The notes below the pieces were generated by a model that was not told the DNA's origin, searched no databases, and saw nothing but the letters and a program-made list of their open reading frames with translations. DNA of 64,000 nt from Amycolatopsis sp. GM8 (GTDB taxonomy: Bacteria > Actinomycetota > Actinomycetes > Mycobacteriales > Pseudonocardiaceae), in the NCBI RefSeq assembly GCF_021653975.1, contig NZ_JAJKFK010000004.1, positions 58,926 to 122,925 of the forward strand, written 5' to 3'. Both the position numbers and the translations under genes were made by a program. Each line of letters starts with the position of its first letter. The stretch's first letter is position 1. Of this stretch, positions 16,452 through 24,210 are shown piece after piece.

Positions 16452-16939
16452 GCGCCCCCGTTGTGCCGCGATACGCACTCGTCGACCACCACGGTCGCGA
16501 TGTCACGGAGCAGGACTTCCTCGGTCGCTACCAGCTGGTCTTCTTCGGCTTCACCCACTGCCGCATGGTCTGTCCGCGCGCCCTGACGAAGCTGAGCACC
16601 GTGCTCGACGACCTCGGGCCGCTGGTCGACCGGATCCAGCCGCTGTACATCTCGGTGGATCCGGAGCGCGACACGCCCGAGGTGATGCGCGCCTTCCTGG
16701 AAGAGAACTACCCGCGGTTCCTGGGACTGACGGGTAGCCCGGAGGCGGCGGAGGCTGCTCGCTCCGCCTTCCGCGTCTACGCCGGTCGCGGCACCGACCC
16801 GGAGGACCCGGAGGGATACGCGGTGCCACACACCGCCCTGACCTACCTGCTCGACCCGGCGGCGACCTACCTCGCGCACTTCCCGGACGTCCTCGACGCC
16901 GACGACATCACCGCCCGGATCCGGGAGCTGGTGCGGTGA
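16448..16939 (+). CDS. SCO1/SenC-family thioredoxin-fold protein without membrane anchor
   Basis: This 163-residue protein has the SCO1/SenC signature: C38-x3-C42-P (THCRMVCP), the YISVDPERDTPEVM block and the distal H128 in AVPHTALTYLLD. In SCO proteins the two cysteines and the histidine bind copper for cytochrome oxidase assembly, or act in thiol redox. Normal SCO proteins have an N-terminal membrane anchor or lipoprotein signal; here the fold begins within ten residues of the start, so it should be cytoplasmic. The GTG start overlaps the stop of the dehydratase/isomerase-like gene by four bases, so the two are translationally coupled. It could keep the partner's active-site cysteines reduced; that is inference. 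Confidence 0.85.
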   Translation: MSAPVVPRYALVDHHGRDVTEQDFLGRYQLVFFGFTHCRMVCPRALTKLSTVLDDLGPLVDRIQPLYISVDPERDTPEVMRAFLEENYPRFLGLTGSPEAAEAARSAFRVYAGRGTDPEDPEGYAVPHTALTYLLDPAATYLAHFPDVLDADDITARIRELVR

Positions 16940-16988
16940 GCGGCGGGACCCATCCTCGATTCGAGTACGACACGTTCGGAGATCGCTG

Positions 16989-17378
16989 ATGCCCTACTAC
17001 CAATTCACGGTTCCCGCCGGCGGGGCGACGCTGCGGTACAAGGCCGAGATCGCCGCCGCGGTGACCAAGGTCCACAGCGAGGTCACCGGTGCTCCCGGCA
17101 CCTACGTCCACTGCTCGTTCGCCGAAGTCCCGCCGGGCAGCATCTTCGTGGCGGGCAAGCCGGTCACCGGGCCGCGGATGGTCGGGCTCATCCGCGACGG
17201 CAGGTCCACCGAGGTCCGGGCGCGGCTCCTGCACGGCATCGCCGACGCCTGGTGCGCGATCACCGGCGACGCCAAGGAGGACCTCGCCCTGTTCCTGCAG
17301 GAGATCCCGGGCGCGAACGTGATGGAGGACGGCGTCATCCTGCCGGAGGTCACCGAGGAGCCGGGCGCCATCTACTGA
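16989..17378 (+). CDS. Tautomerase-superfamily protein, cis-CaaD/Cg10062-like
   Basis: This 129-residue protein begins M-P-Y-Y-Q-F, so removal of Met leaves the catalytic N-terminal proline of the tautomerase superfamily. Counting from that proline, H28, the pair R68 and R71, and E112 fit the pattern H28, R70/R73 and E114 of cis-3-chloroacrylic acid dehalogenase and Cg10062. The position matching Y103 is F101. Members hydrate, tautomerise or decarboxylate small unsaturated acids. It lies 49 bp after the SCO1-like gene and is probably in the same transcript. The residue mapping is by spacing only. Confidence 0.8.
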   Translation: MPYYQFTVPAGGATLRYKAEIAAAVTKVHSEVTGAPGTYVHCSFAEVPPGSIFVAGKPVTGPRMVGLIRDGRSTEVRARLLHGIADAWCAITGDAKEDLALFLQEIPGANVMEDGVILPEVTEEPGAIY

Positions 17379-17384
17379 GCCGGG

Positions 17385-17439
17385 CGCGTGCCCGCTGCCG
17401 TGGCAGTGTCCACAGTGGACCTGCTCGCCGGGGCACGCG
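17385..17439. terminator. Long stem-loop after the tautomerase gene
   Basis: Arms CGCGTGCCC (17385-17393) and GGGCACGCG (17431-17439) pair perfectly. The loop itself holds a second palindrome, GTCCAC-a-GTGGAC (17408-17420). It starts seven bases after the tautomerase stop and has no T-tract. It is a plausible terminator for the 14838-17378 operon. Confidence 0.42.
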
Positions 17440-17516
17440 GATCGGGCCAGGGGTTCGACGAGGTAGGGTACGGTCGCGCCGCTGTCGAGCCCCGTCCTTC
17501 TCCAGCGTGGAAGTTC

Positions 17517-17546
17517 TTGACGGTGGAAGCCGGTCGGGGCAACAAT
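17517..17546 (+). promoter_or_regulatory. Candidate promoter of the IclR gene
   Basis: TTGACG at 17517-17522 is followed after 18 bases by AACAAT at 17541-17546. The start would be near 17553, some 25 bases before the ATG at 17577. AGGA at 17567-17570 is the ribosome site. The -10 lacks the first T, so support is modest. Confidence 0.3.
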
Positions 17547-17576
17547 TGAGCTCGTCCCGGAACGGCAGGATCTGCA

Positions 17577-18398
17577 ATGACGCTGGATGCATTCGAGTAC
17601 CACAAGCCGAGCTACCCGATCGATTCGGTCGACAATGCATTGCGAGCTATTCACATACTCCGCGACTTCGGTTCGACCCGGGTGTCCGACGTGGCGAGGA
17701 TCCTGGGCGTCGCCGATTCCACCGCCCACCGGATCATGTCGATGCTCGTGTACCAGGGTTTCGCCGTCCAGGACGACCAGCGCCGCTACTGCGCCGGCCC
17801 GGCGATGAGCACTCCCGTCATCGTCTCCGACTGGACGCGGGTGACGCTCGAACTGGCTTACCCGGTGCTCGACGCCCTCGCGGCGGAGCTCGACGAGAAC
17901 GTGTGCCTGGCGGCCCGGCTCGGCGTGCACACCCGCGTTCTCTTCTCGGTCGGGCCGCACGACGGAGACCACGTCCCCGAGCGCACGGGCAACGTGCTGC
18001 TCGCGCACCTGAGCGCGGCGGGCCGCGCGCTGCTGGCGCTGCTGCCCGAGGCGCAGATCGAGAACCTGTACCGCGGCCAGGCCGCCGAGGCCCGTGGCTT
18101 CAGCCTCTCCGACACCGACTACCGCATCCTGCTCGACGAACTGGAGGACACGCGCCAGCGCGGGTTCTCCCGGTGCTCCGAGACCATCAACCGGGGGATC
18201 TCCGGCATCGCCGTGCCGGTCACGTCGCCGCACACGCCTCCCGTGGCCATAGTCGTCACCACGCCTCCGGCGCGCCTGCGCGGGCTCTACCAGGATCCAC
18301 GGAGGCTGAACCGGATCTTGCAGGCGCGCGACGACGTCAGGGCCGCGCTGGCCAGCGAGACCACTCACGCCGAGCAGGTGTCGGAGCTGATCGCCTGA
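17577..18398 (+). CDS. IclR-family transcriptional regulator
   Basis: This 273-residue protein has an N-terminal winged helix (~residues 18-80, DVARILGVADSTAHRIMSML). The IclR effector domain is at ~95-260, with LSAAGRALLALLPE, the RQRGFSRCSETINRGISGIAVPV core split over ~188-212, and a conserved cysteine in FSRCSE. IclR proteins sense organic acids or esters. It sits between the tautomerase and the carboxylesterase. Two TTCT/AGAA-type palindromes occur in the next intergenic gaps (18409-18433 and 20064-20078). It is probably the local regulator of the esterase and transporter genes. Confidence 0.9.
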   Translation: MTLDAFEYHKPSYPIDSVDNALRAIHILRDFGSTRVSDVARILGVADSTAHRIMSMLVYQGFAVQDDQRRYCAGPAMSTPVIVSDWTRVTLELAYPVLDALAAELDENVCLAARLGVHTRVLFSVGPHDGDHVPERTGNVLLAHLSAAGRALLALLPEAQIENLYRGQAAEARGFSLSDTDYRILLDELEDTRQRGFSRCSETINRGISGIAVPVTSPHTPPVAIVVTTPPARLRGLYQDPRRLNRILQARDDVRAALASETTHAEQVSELIA

Positions 18399-18408
18399 CC
18401 TGCGCGCC

Positions 18409-18433
18409 GTCTCTTCTTCAGAGCAGAAGAGAC
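18409..18433. promoter_or_regulatory. Palindrome GTCTCTTCT-N7-AGAAGAGAC
   Basis: Perfect 9-bp arms at 18409-18417 and 18425-18433 lie ten bases after the IclR stop and 35 bases before the esterase start. The arms are not G+C rich, so an operator is more likely than a terminator. The inner TCTTC...GAAGA core recurs at 20064-20078. Confidence 0.5.
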
Positions 18434-18468
18434 GCGTCCGGACCGCCGTCTCGTGCCAGCATCCCTGT

Positions 18469-20046
18469 GTGCACGAGGACGTCAGCGTCGACAGCGGCAC
18501 CGTCAGGGGAACACTCCTGCCGGATGCCAAGGTCCGCCGTTTCCTGGGCATCCCGTACGCCGCCCCGCCGACCGGCGCGAACCGCTGGCGGCCACCGCAA
18601 CCCGTCGTGCGCTGGGCGGGGGTGCGGGATGCGATGGAGTTCGGACCGGCGAGCTGGCAGCTCGCGCCGCCCTCGCGATCGCTCTTCTCCGGCCAGGAGT
18701 CCGACTTCAGCGAGGACTGCCTGACCCTCAATATCTGGACCGGGCTCGAGGGTGACCAGGACCGGCCGGTCCTGGTGTGGATCCATTTCGGCGCCTTCAC
18801 CTTCGGCTCCGCGGCCAATCCGCTCTACGACGGTGCCCGCCTGGCGAGCCAGGGGATCACCGTGGTGGGCATCAACCACCGGCTCGGGCGGCTCGGGTTC
18901 CTCGCGCACCCGGAGCTCTCGGCCGAGACCGAGTACGGCGGTTCCGGGAACTACGGACTGATGGACCAGATCGCGGCACTTGAGTGGGTGCGGCGCAACA
19001 TCGAGCCGTTCGGCGGCGACCCCGGCAACGTCACGCTCGGCGGTGTCTCGGCGGGCGGCGACAGTGTCCACAAGCTGCGCTGCTCGCCGCCGGCACGCGG
19101 GCTCTTCCACCGCGTGATCGCGCACAGCGGGCCGGGAGTCGCGCCCGCGATCGACGGTCCGGGGAACCCGGCGTACGCCTCGACCCTGGGGGCGGCCGAA
19201 CAGGCGGGCATCGAACTGTTCGCATCCCTCGGAGTCGACTCGGTCGACGACGCGAGGAAGGTCGATCCCGAGGTGATCCTGCGCGCGGATCTTCCCCGGA
19301 CGCGCGGCGAGTGGATCTCCGATTTCGCCCCTGGCGGCTTGAGTATGCATCGGTTCGACACCGGCTACCCCGTCATCGACGGGTACGTGCTCACCGAACC
19401 CGTGCCGCGCTCGTTCGCGGAAGGACGCGCGGCGGACGTTCCTGCCATCCTCGGGAACGTCACCGATGAGCAAGCCGGCGCCCGTTACCTGCCGACCGTG
19501 GCGGCGTATCGGGAGTACCTCACGGAGAAGTTCCGCGACCTCGCGGCAGAGGCGTTCGCGCTGTATCCGGCCGCGGACGACACCGCGGTGAAGAGGGCGA
19601 GCTGGTCCCTCGCCGGCGACGAGATCTTCACCATGTCCTCCTGGAACGCGGCAATCCTGCACAGCGAGAACCTGACGTCGCCGGTCTGGCACTTCCGGTT
19701 CGCGCGGGAACCGCCCATTCCGGCCGGTTCCGAGGTGCTGGAGGGGGCGGAAGCGGGCGCTTTCCACACCGCCGACGTGCTCTATCTGTTCGGAACGTAC
19801 GCGAATCGTGACTGGGCCTGGACCGGCGCGGACCGGGCGCTGGCCGACCGCATCCAGCGTTCGTGGATCTCCTTCGCCCAGTCGGGGGACCCCACCAATG
19901 GGGGAGAGATCGAGTGGCCCGCCTTCGACACCCGGTCGCCACTCACGAAAGTGTGGAACCTCGAGGACACCGTGGAGGACATCATGGACCGTCGCAAACT
20001 CGCCTTCTGGCGCGCCTACCGATCCGGGCCCGGGTTCGCCGGCTGA
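18469..20046 (+). CDS. Type-B carboxylesterase/lipase
   Basis: This 525-residue alpha/beta hydrolase belongs to the carboxylesterase type-B family. The start has the family wording RRFLGIPYAAPPTG, and SEDCLTLNIWTG follows at ~84-95. The nucleophile elbow is GGVSAGG with S194. The oxyanion-hole segment, normally HGGGF, reads WIHFGAFTFG, a clear departure that may change acyl-site shape. No signal peptide is seen, so it should be cytoplasmic. The GTG at 18469 is used, but no strong ribosome site precedes it; a leaderless message is possible. It may release an alcohol from an ester before the dehydratase/isomerase step; this is inferred from context. Confidence 0.87.
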   Translation: MHEDVSVDSGTVRGTLLPDAKVRRFLGIPYAAPPTGANRWRPPQPVVRWAGVRDAMEFGPASWQLAPPSRSLFSGQESDFSEDCLTLNIWTGLEGDQDRPVLVWIHFGAFTFGSAANPLYDGARLASQGITVVGINHRLGRLGFLAHPELSAETEYGGSGNYGLMDQIAALEWVRRNIEPFGGDPGNVTLGGVSAGGDSVHKLRCSPPARGLFHRVIAHSGPGVAPAIDGPGNPAYASTLGAAEQAGIELFASLGVDSVDDARKVDPEVILRADLPRTRGEWISDFAPGGLSMHRFDTGYPVIDGYVLTEPVPRSFAEGRAADVPAILGNVTDEQAGARYLPTVAAYREYLTEKFRDLAAEAFALYPAADDTAVKRASWSLAGDEIFTMSSWNAAILHSENLTSPVWHFRFAREPPIPAGSEVLEGAEAGAFHTADVLYLFGTYANRDWAWTGADRALADRIQRSWISFAQSGDPTNGGEIEWPAFDTRSPLTKVWNLEDTVEDIMDRRKLAFWRAYRSGPGFAG

Positions 20047-20063
20047 GCGGGCCACGGACGGTT

Positions 20064-20078
20064 TTCTTCGAGGAAGAA
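20064..20078. promoter_or_regulatory. Palindrome TTCTTC-GAG-GAAGAA
   Basis: Perfect 6-bp arms with a 3-base spacer lie 18 bases after the esterase stop and 125 bases before the transporter start. The core matches the inner part of the 18409-18433 palindrome. Both are candidate sites of the IclR protein at 17577. Confidence 0.42.
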
Positions 20079-20202
20079 GTTCGCGCCACGGCCGCGCGCG
20101 CTGCGGCATAGTCATTCGACGCAGGCCGCATGACAAGCCGCGCGGATGATTCGGGTTCACCCGTCAAGTCATGAGTCCGAATGAGTTCAAAGGAGTACTC
20201 AC

Positions 20203-21546
20203 ATGGCTCGAGTCCCTACCGGCGCCGACAGTCTCACGGCATCGGCCACCACCCACCCCCGCCGGCAGATGCTCTCGCTCGCCGCGGTGGGCAACGTGTT
20301 CGAATGGTTCGACTTCACGGTGTACGGGTTCTTCGCTCCACAGATCGCGGCGACGTTCTTCCCGTCGACGAACCCCCTCACCGGACTGCTCTCGACCTTC
20401 CTCGTCTTCGTCATCGGCTTCCTCGCACGACCGATCGGCGGGCTGTTCTTCGGCCGGCTCGTCGACAGAATCGGCCGGAAGTCCGTCATGCTCACCTCGA
20501 TGCTCCTGATGGCCGCGGGCGCGTTGCTCATCGGTATCGCGCCGGGGTACGCGACCGCGGGTGCGCTGGGCGGGATCGTCGTCGTCATCGGCCGCCTCTG
20601 CCAGGGGCTTTCCGCAGGTGGAGAACAGGGCTCTTCGGGGATGTTCCTCGTGGAATGGGCCGGCCCGGGGCGTCGAGCCTTCTACGGAAGTTTCCTCAAC
20701 TCGGTCGCGACCACGGGTGTGCTGATGGGTGCCCTGTTCGGTGCCCTCCTGACGACAACCCTGGGGAAGGAGACGGTCACCGCCTGGGCATGGCGGATAC
20801 CCTTCTTCGTCGGCGCCGCGCTGGCACTGGTCGTACTGTTCCTCCGCCGCAGTCTCGAGGAGACGCCCGTCTTCCGGGAGGTCCAGGCGGCGCACAAGTC
20901 GGTGCAGAAGGCGGAGGCCGACGCCGAGAAGACCACCAAAGCCACCAACCGGATGGGCAACGGCGGCGTCTTCATCGTCGTTATCGGCCTGTGTGCGCTG
21001 TGGGCGACCACGACCTTCATCACGCTGGTGTTCACGCCCACCTTCGCGTTCTCCATCGTCGGGGTCAAAGCCTCCGGCTCCCTGTGGGCCGTCGTCGTGG
21101 GTGCGGCGTTGACGTCCCTGCTGATTCCGTTCGGCGGGGATATCTCGGACCGGATCGGCCGGCGCCCCGCGATCTTCTTCTCCGCGATCGGCTACCTCGT
21201 CCTGGCCCTCCCGCTCTTCGCGCTGATCACGACGACCAAGGCGTTCTGGGCGGTGCTGCTGCTCGAAGTGGTGATGGCGTTCTTCTCGGCCCCGATCCTG
21301 GGTGTGGGCGTCGCGACCATCGTGGAACTGTTCACCGGGCGGCACCACGGTCTGCTGGTCTCGTTCAGCATGGCGGTGGGTGTCACGATCTTCGGCGGCT
21401 TCGGTCCCTACATCTGCACGTGGCTGATCAAGGTGACGGGTCAACCGCTGTCCATCTGCTACTGGATCCTGTTCGTCTCACTGCTCACCCTCGTCGCCAC
21501 CTTCTTCATCCCCCGTGATCTGCACAAGCGAGAACTCGGGCAGTGA
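20203..21546 (+). CDS. MFS transporter, metabolite:H+ symporter (MHS) type
   Basis: This 447-residue membrane protein has about twelve hydrophobic segments. It carries the MHS-family wording NVFEWFDFTVYGFFAPQIA near the start, the loop 2-3 motif GRLVDRIGRKSVM, GRLCQGLSAGGEQGSS and a repeat loop GGDISDRIGRRPAIFF in the second half. Relatives carry organic acids such as proline/betaine, alpha-ketoglutarate or shikimate with protons. AAAGGAG lies about eight bases before the ATG. It is probably the importer for the substrate of this locus, since it sits between the esterase and the LLM enzyme; the substrate is unknown. Confidence 0.9.
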   Translation: MARVPTGADSLTASATTHPRRQMLSLAAVGNVFEWFDFTVYGFFAPQIAATFFPSTNPLTGLLSTFLVFVIGFLARPIGGLFFGRLVDRIGRKSVMLTSMLLMAAGALLIGIAPGYATAGALGGIVVVIGRLCQGLSAGGEQGSSGMFLVEWAGPGRRAFYGSFLNSVATTGVLMGALFGALLTTTLGKETVTAWAWRIPFFVGAALALVVLFLRRSLEETPVFREVQAAHKSVQKAEADAEKTTKATNRMGNGGVFIVVIGLCALWATTTFITLVFTPTFAFSIVGVKASGSLWAVVVGAALTSLLIPFGGDISDRIGRRPAIFFSAIGYLVLALPLFALITTTKAFWAVLLLEVVMAFFSAPILGVGVATIVELFTGRHHGLLVSFSMAVGVTIFGGFGPYICTWLIKVTGQPLSICYWILFVSLLTLVATFFIPRDLHKRELGQ

Positions 21547-21694
21547 TGTCGTCCACGTCTGTCCTTTCCGGACTGGTCCGGCGGCACCGCTTCCTTCCTC
21601 CAGAACTCCGGCAACCGCCGGCCATAAGGTATGTACCGTTCGAAGCGCACCGATTCACGCGCAGTACCGCAACGCCACGCAACGGAGAAACTCG

Positions 21695-22789
21695 ATGCTG
21701 AGCCACAACAAGTTCCAACTCGGGCTGTTCGCCTCCAACTGCTCCAACGGCATGACCATGACCAAGGCGCCGGAGCGATGGGAAAACACGTGGGAGAACA
21801 ACGTCCGGGCGGCGCAGCTCGCCGACGAGGCGGGCCTGGAATTCATGCTCCCCGTCGGCCGGTGGAAGGGCTACGGCGGCGAGACCGACAGCCAGAAGAG
21901 CTCGTTCGAGACCATCACCTGGGCGACCGGACTGCTGGCCGTCACCAAGAACATCTCGGTGTTCGGGACCGTCCACGTCGCACTGATCCACCCGGTGTTC
22001 GCGGCGAAGCAAATGGCGACCGCGGACCACGTCGGCCGTGGGCGTTTCGGGCTGAATGTGGTGGCGGGCTGGAACGCCGCCGAGTTCGGCATGTTCGGCG
22101 TCCCGCTGATGGCTCACGAGGATCGCTACGCCTACGCCGAGGAGTGGCTCTCGGTCGCCAAGCGGATCTGGAGCGAGCCGGAGCCGTTCGACTACAATGG
22201 ACAGTTCTTCCAGCTCAAGGACGTCCAGGGAATGCCCGGTCCGTACCGGGGCGAGGCCCCGCTCGTCATGAGTGCCGGCTCGTCGCAGGCCGGCAGCGCG
22301 TTCGCGTTCCGCAACGCGGACTGCCTCTTCATGGTCATCAACGACCTCGACAGCATGGCGAAGCAGGTCGCCGATCTGCACGCGATGGCAACCGACCGGA
22401 AGTTCGGGGTCTTCGCGAGCAGCCATCTCGTGTGCCGGCCGACCCGCAAGGAGGCCGAGGACTACTACCACTACATCGTCGACGAAATGGGCGACTGGGC
22501 GGCGGCGGACTACATGGCGAAGGCGCGTGAGACCGGGAAGTCCATCGAGAAGGAGACGCTGCAGCAGAAGCAGATGAAGCGGCGCTTCATCGCCGGCTCC
22601 GGCACCTGGCCGGTGGTGGGCAGCTACGACGACGTCGTCGAGACCTACAGCCGGTTCAGTGCGGCCGGACTGCAGGGCGTCGCGGTCGGACTGATCAACT
22701 ACATCGACGAGTTCCCGCATCTGCGTGACGAGGTACTGCCCCGCATGGAGCGAGCGGGGCTCCGGGAGCCCGTACGCGTCACGCGTTGA
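21695..22789 (+). CDS. LLM-class flavin monooxygenase, RutA/SfnG-like
   Basis: This 364-residue TIM-barrel enzyme belongs to the FMNH2-dependent luciferase-like group that includes RutA and SfnG. Matching wording includes NNVRAAQLADEAGLEFMLPV, GRWKGYGGETD, SFETITWATGLLAVT, FGTVHVALIHPVFAAKQMA and GRGRFGLNVVAGWN. These enzymes open heterocycles or cleave C-S and C-C bonds with reduced FMN. The ATG at 21695 has ACGGAGAAA upstream. No flavin reductase lies next to it; the nearest candidate is at 45261. It is part of the forward cluster that ends with the FAD monooxygenase. Confidence 0.88.
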   Translation: MLSHNKFQLGLFASNCSNGMTMTKAPERWENTWENNVRAAQLADEAGLEFMLPVGRWKGYGGETDSQKSSFETITWATGLLAVTKNISVFGTVHVALIHPVFAAKQMATADHVGRGRFGLNVVAGWNAAEFGMFGVPLMAHEDRYAYAEEWLSVAKRIWSEPEPFDYNGQFFQLKDVQGMPGPYRGEAPLVMSAGSSQAGSAFAFRNADCLFMVINDLDSMAKQVADLHAMATDRKFGVFASSHLVCRPTRKEAEDYYHYIVDEMGDWAAADYMAKARETGKSIEKETLQQKQMKRRFIAGSGTWPVVGSYDDVVETYSRFSAAGLQGVAVGLINYIDEFPHLRDEVLPRMERAGLREPVRVTR

Positions 22790-22833
22790 GAGCAGGAAAG
22801 CACGCCGGCGATACCCAGCAAGGAGATGCACTG

Positions 22834-24150
22834 ATGCCTGTCCCGACCAATCCGCCGTACCCGGCCGTCGCGTTACCGCCCCACGCGAAGCCGACCACGG
22901 TACCGATGCAGTTCATGCCGACTTTCTCGCTGGCGGAACGCGATTCGCGATGGGACACGCTTCGCAAGAAGATGATCGTCGCCAAGATCGACTGTCTGGT
23001 CTTCCTGGGCAACGACATCTACTACGACATGGGAACGGCCAACCTCCGCTATGTGTTTCATGTCGGCGGGAAGATCGCGCCCTACGGGGCCTTCTTCCTC
23101 GACCGGGAACCCATTCTGTGGAACTCCGTTCCCCACATGAACCGACCGTACAACTTCAACCTGTCCATTCAGGACTGGGTGTCGGACATCCGCATCTTCG
23201 ACGGTATTCCGGTCATCGCGGGGGAGCTGCACGACCAGGGCTACGACCGGGCGCGCATCGGGCTGGTCGGGTTCTCCTCAACCCTCGCCCCACTGACCCT
23301 GCTGCAGGGTGAAGTGAACACCCTGAAGGCCGGGCTGCCGATGGCGGAGTTCGTGGACGCCAGCTGGATCCTCGAGGACATGAGGATCATCAAGAGCGAG
23401 GAGGAGATCTCCATGCTCCGCAAGGCCGGCGTGATCGCGCGGAAGACGATCGACGCCCTGCTCGAGGTGGCGAAGCCCGGGGTCCCCGAGGCGGAGGTCT
23501 TCGCCGAGATGATCCGGACGCAGGTCGCGAACGGCGCCGAGCCCAACGTGTTCAACCTGTTCAACTCCGGCCCGGTGGAGCATCCGGAGACGGAACTGTG
23601 GCATCTGCTGCACGGGGTGGAGCAACCGCAGATTCCTTCCATGCGCCCGCTCGCGTGGGGCGACATCATTCTCACCGAGTACCACACGAAATACGCCGGG
23701 TACTCGTGTCACACCGAGTACACGGTTCATCTCGGGAAACCTCCGCAGCGGTTGCTCGATCTCTATGAGGTTTCCCTGGAATGCCTCGACATCAGCCGTG
23801 AGGTCCTCAGGGAGGGCGTCACGCTCGGCGAGGTCCTGGACGCAGTGCGGGCGCCCGCGGACCGGGCGAAGCTGGACTGGGTCGAGCTCGGATTCCACGC
23901 GATGGGCCTCGCCTCACCGGAGACCCCGACGGTGGTCTACCGCGACGGGTACGGCTCCGACGCGCTGAACGGGCACAACCTGCGGAACTTCGTCCTGAAG
24001 GACGGCATGTGCTTCGGCAACAACATCGACCTCCACGATCCTTCGTGGAAGGTGGATGTCGGCACGATGTTGTCCGACTTCATGGTCGTGCGGAAGGATT
24101 CCGCGGAACTCCTGGTCGAAACACCGAGGGAGCTCGGCGTCGTGACCTAG
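22834..24150 (+). CDS. M24 (creatinase/prolidase-fold) protein with degenerate metal site
   Basis: This 438-residue protein has an N-terminal creatinase-type domain (~residues 30-170) and a C-terminal pita-bread domain with M24 wording (RIIKSEEEISMLRKAGVIAR). The five metal ligands of aminopeptidase P and prolidase are D, D, H, E, E. Here the first is E (TEYHTKYAGY), the second is H (SCHTEY), the histidine is kept (GFHAMG), the first glutamate region reads GNNIDLHDP and the last reads MLSDFM. It is therefore unlikely to be a metal peptidase. Creatinase-like, metal-free C-N hydrolysis is one option. AAGGAG precedes the ATG. The alignment is by eye. Confidence 0.82.
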   Translation: MPVPTNPPYPAVALPPHAKPTTVPMQFMPTFSLAERDSRWDTLRKKMIVAKIDCLVFLGNDIYYDMGTANLRYVFHVGGKIAPYGAFFLDREPILWNSVPHMNRPYNFNLSIQDWVSDIRIFDGIPVIAGELHDQGYDRARIGLVGFSSTLAPLTLLQGEVNTLKAGLPMAEFVDASWILEDMRIIKSEEEISMLRKAGVIARKTIDALLEVAKPGVPEAEVFAEMIRTQVANGAEPNVFNLFNSGPVEHPETELWHLLHGVEQPQIPSMRPLAWGDIILTEYHTKYAGYSCHTEYTVHLGKPPQRLLDLYEVSLECLDISREVLREGVTLGEVLDAVRAPADRAKLDWVELGFHAMGLASPETPTVVYRDGYGSDALNGHNLRNFVLKDGMCFGNNIDLHDPSWKVDVGTMLSDFMVVRKDSAELLVETPRELGVVT

Positions 24151-24210
24151 GGCGGTGGAGGCGATCGAGGCACACTCCCGCACGACGGACAGCTCGAGGA
24201 GACACACACA

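Noticed and set aside
16908..18818. A 636-codon open frame on the minus strand across the tautomerase and IclR genes
   Set aside because: It is the antisense shadow of three well-supported forward genes; its translation is Arg/Gly/Pro-rich without family motifs, as is usual for spurious frames in high-G+C DNA.
20164..21444. A 426-codon minus-strand frame opposite the MFS transporter
   Set aside because: Its translation is extremely rich in Asp, Glu, Arg and Gln, which is the expected antisense image of membrane-protein codons; no motif is present.
21568..21581. Palindrome CCGGAC-TG-GTCCGG after the MFS gene as terminator
   Set aside because: The arms are only 6 bp, no T-tract follows, and the stem is short compared with the clear terminators at 43807 and 50121.
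22834..24150. Xaa-Pro aminopeptidase annotation
   Set aside because: Most metal ligands are replaced, so calling it an active peptidase would be misleading.
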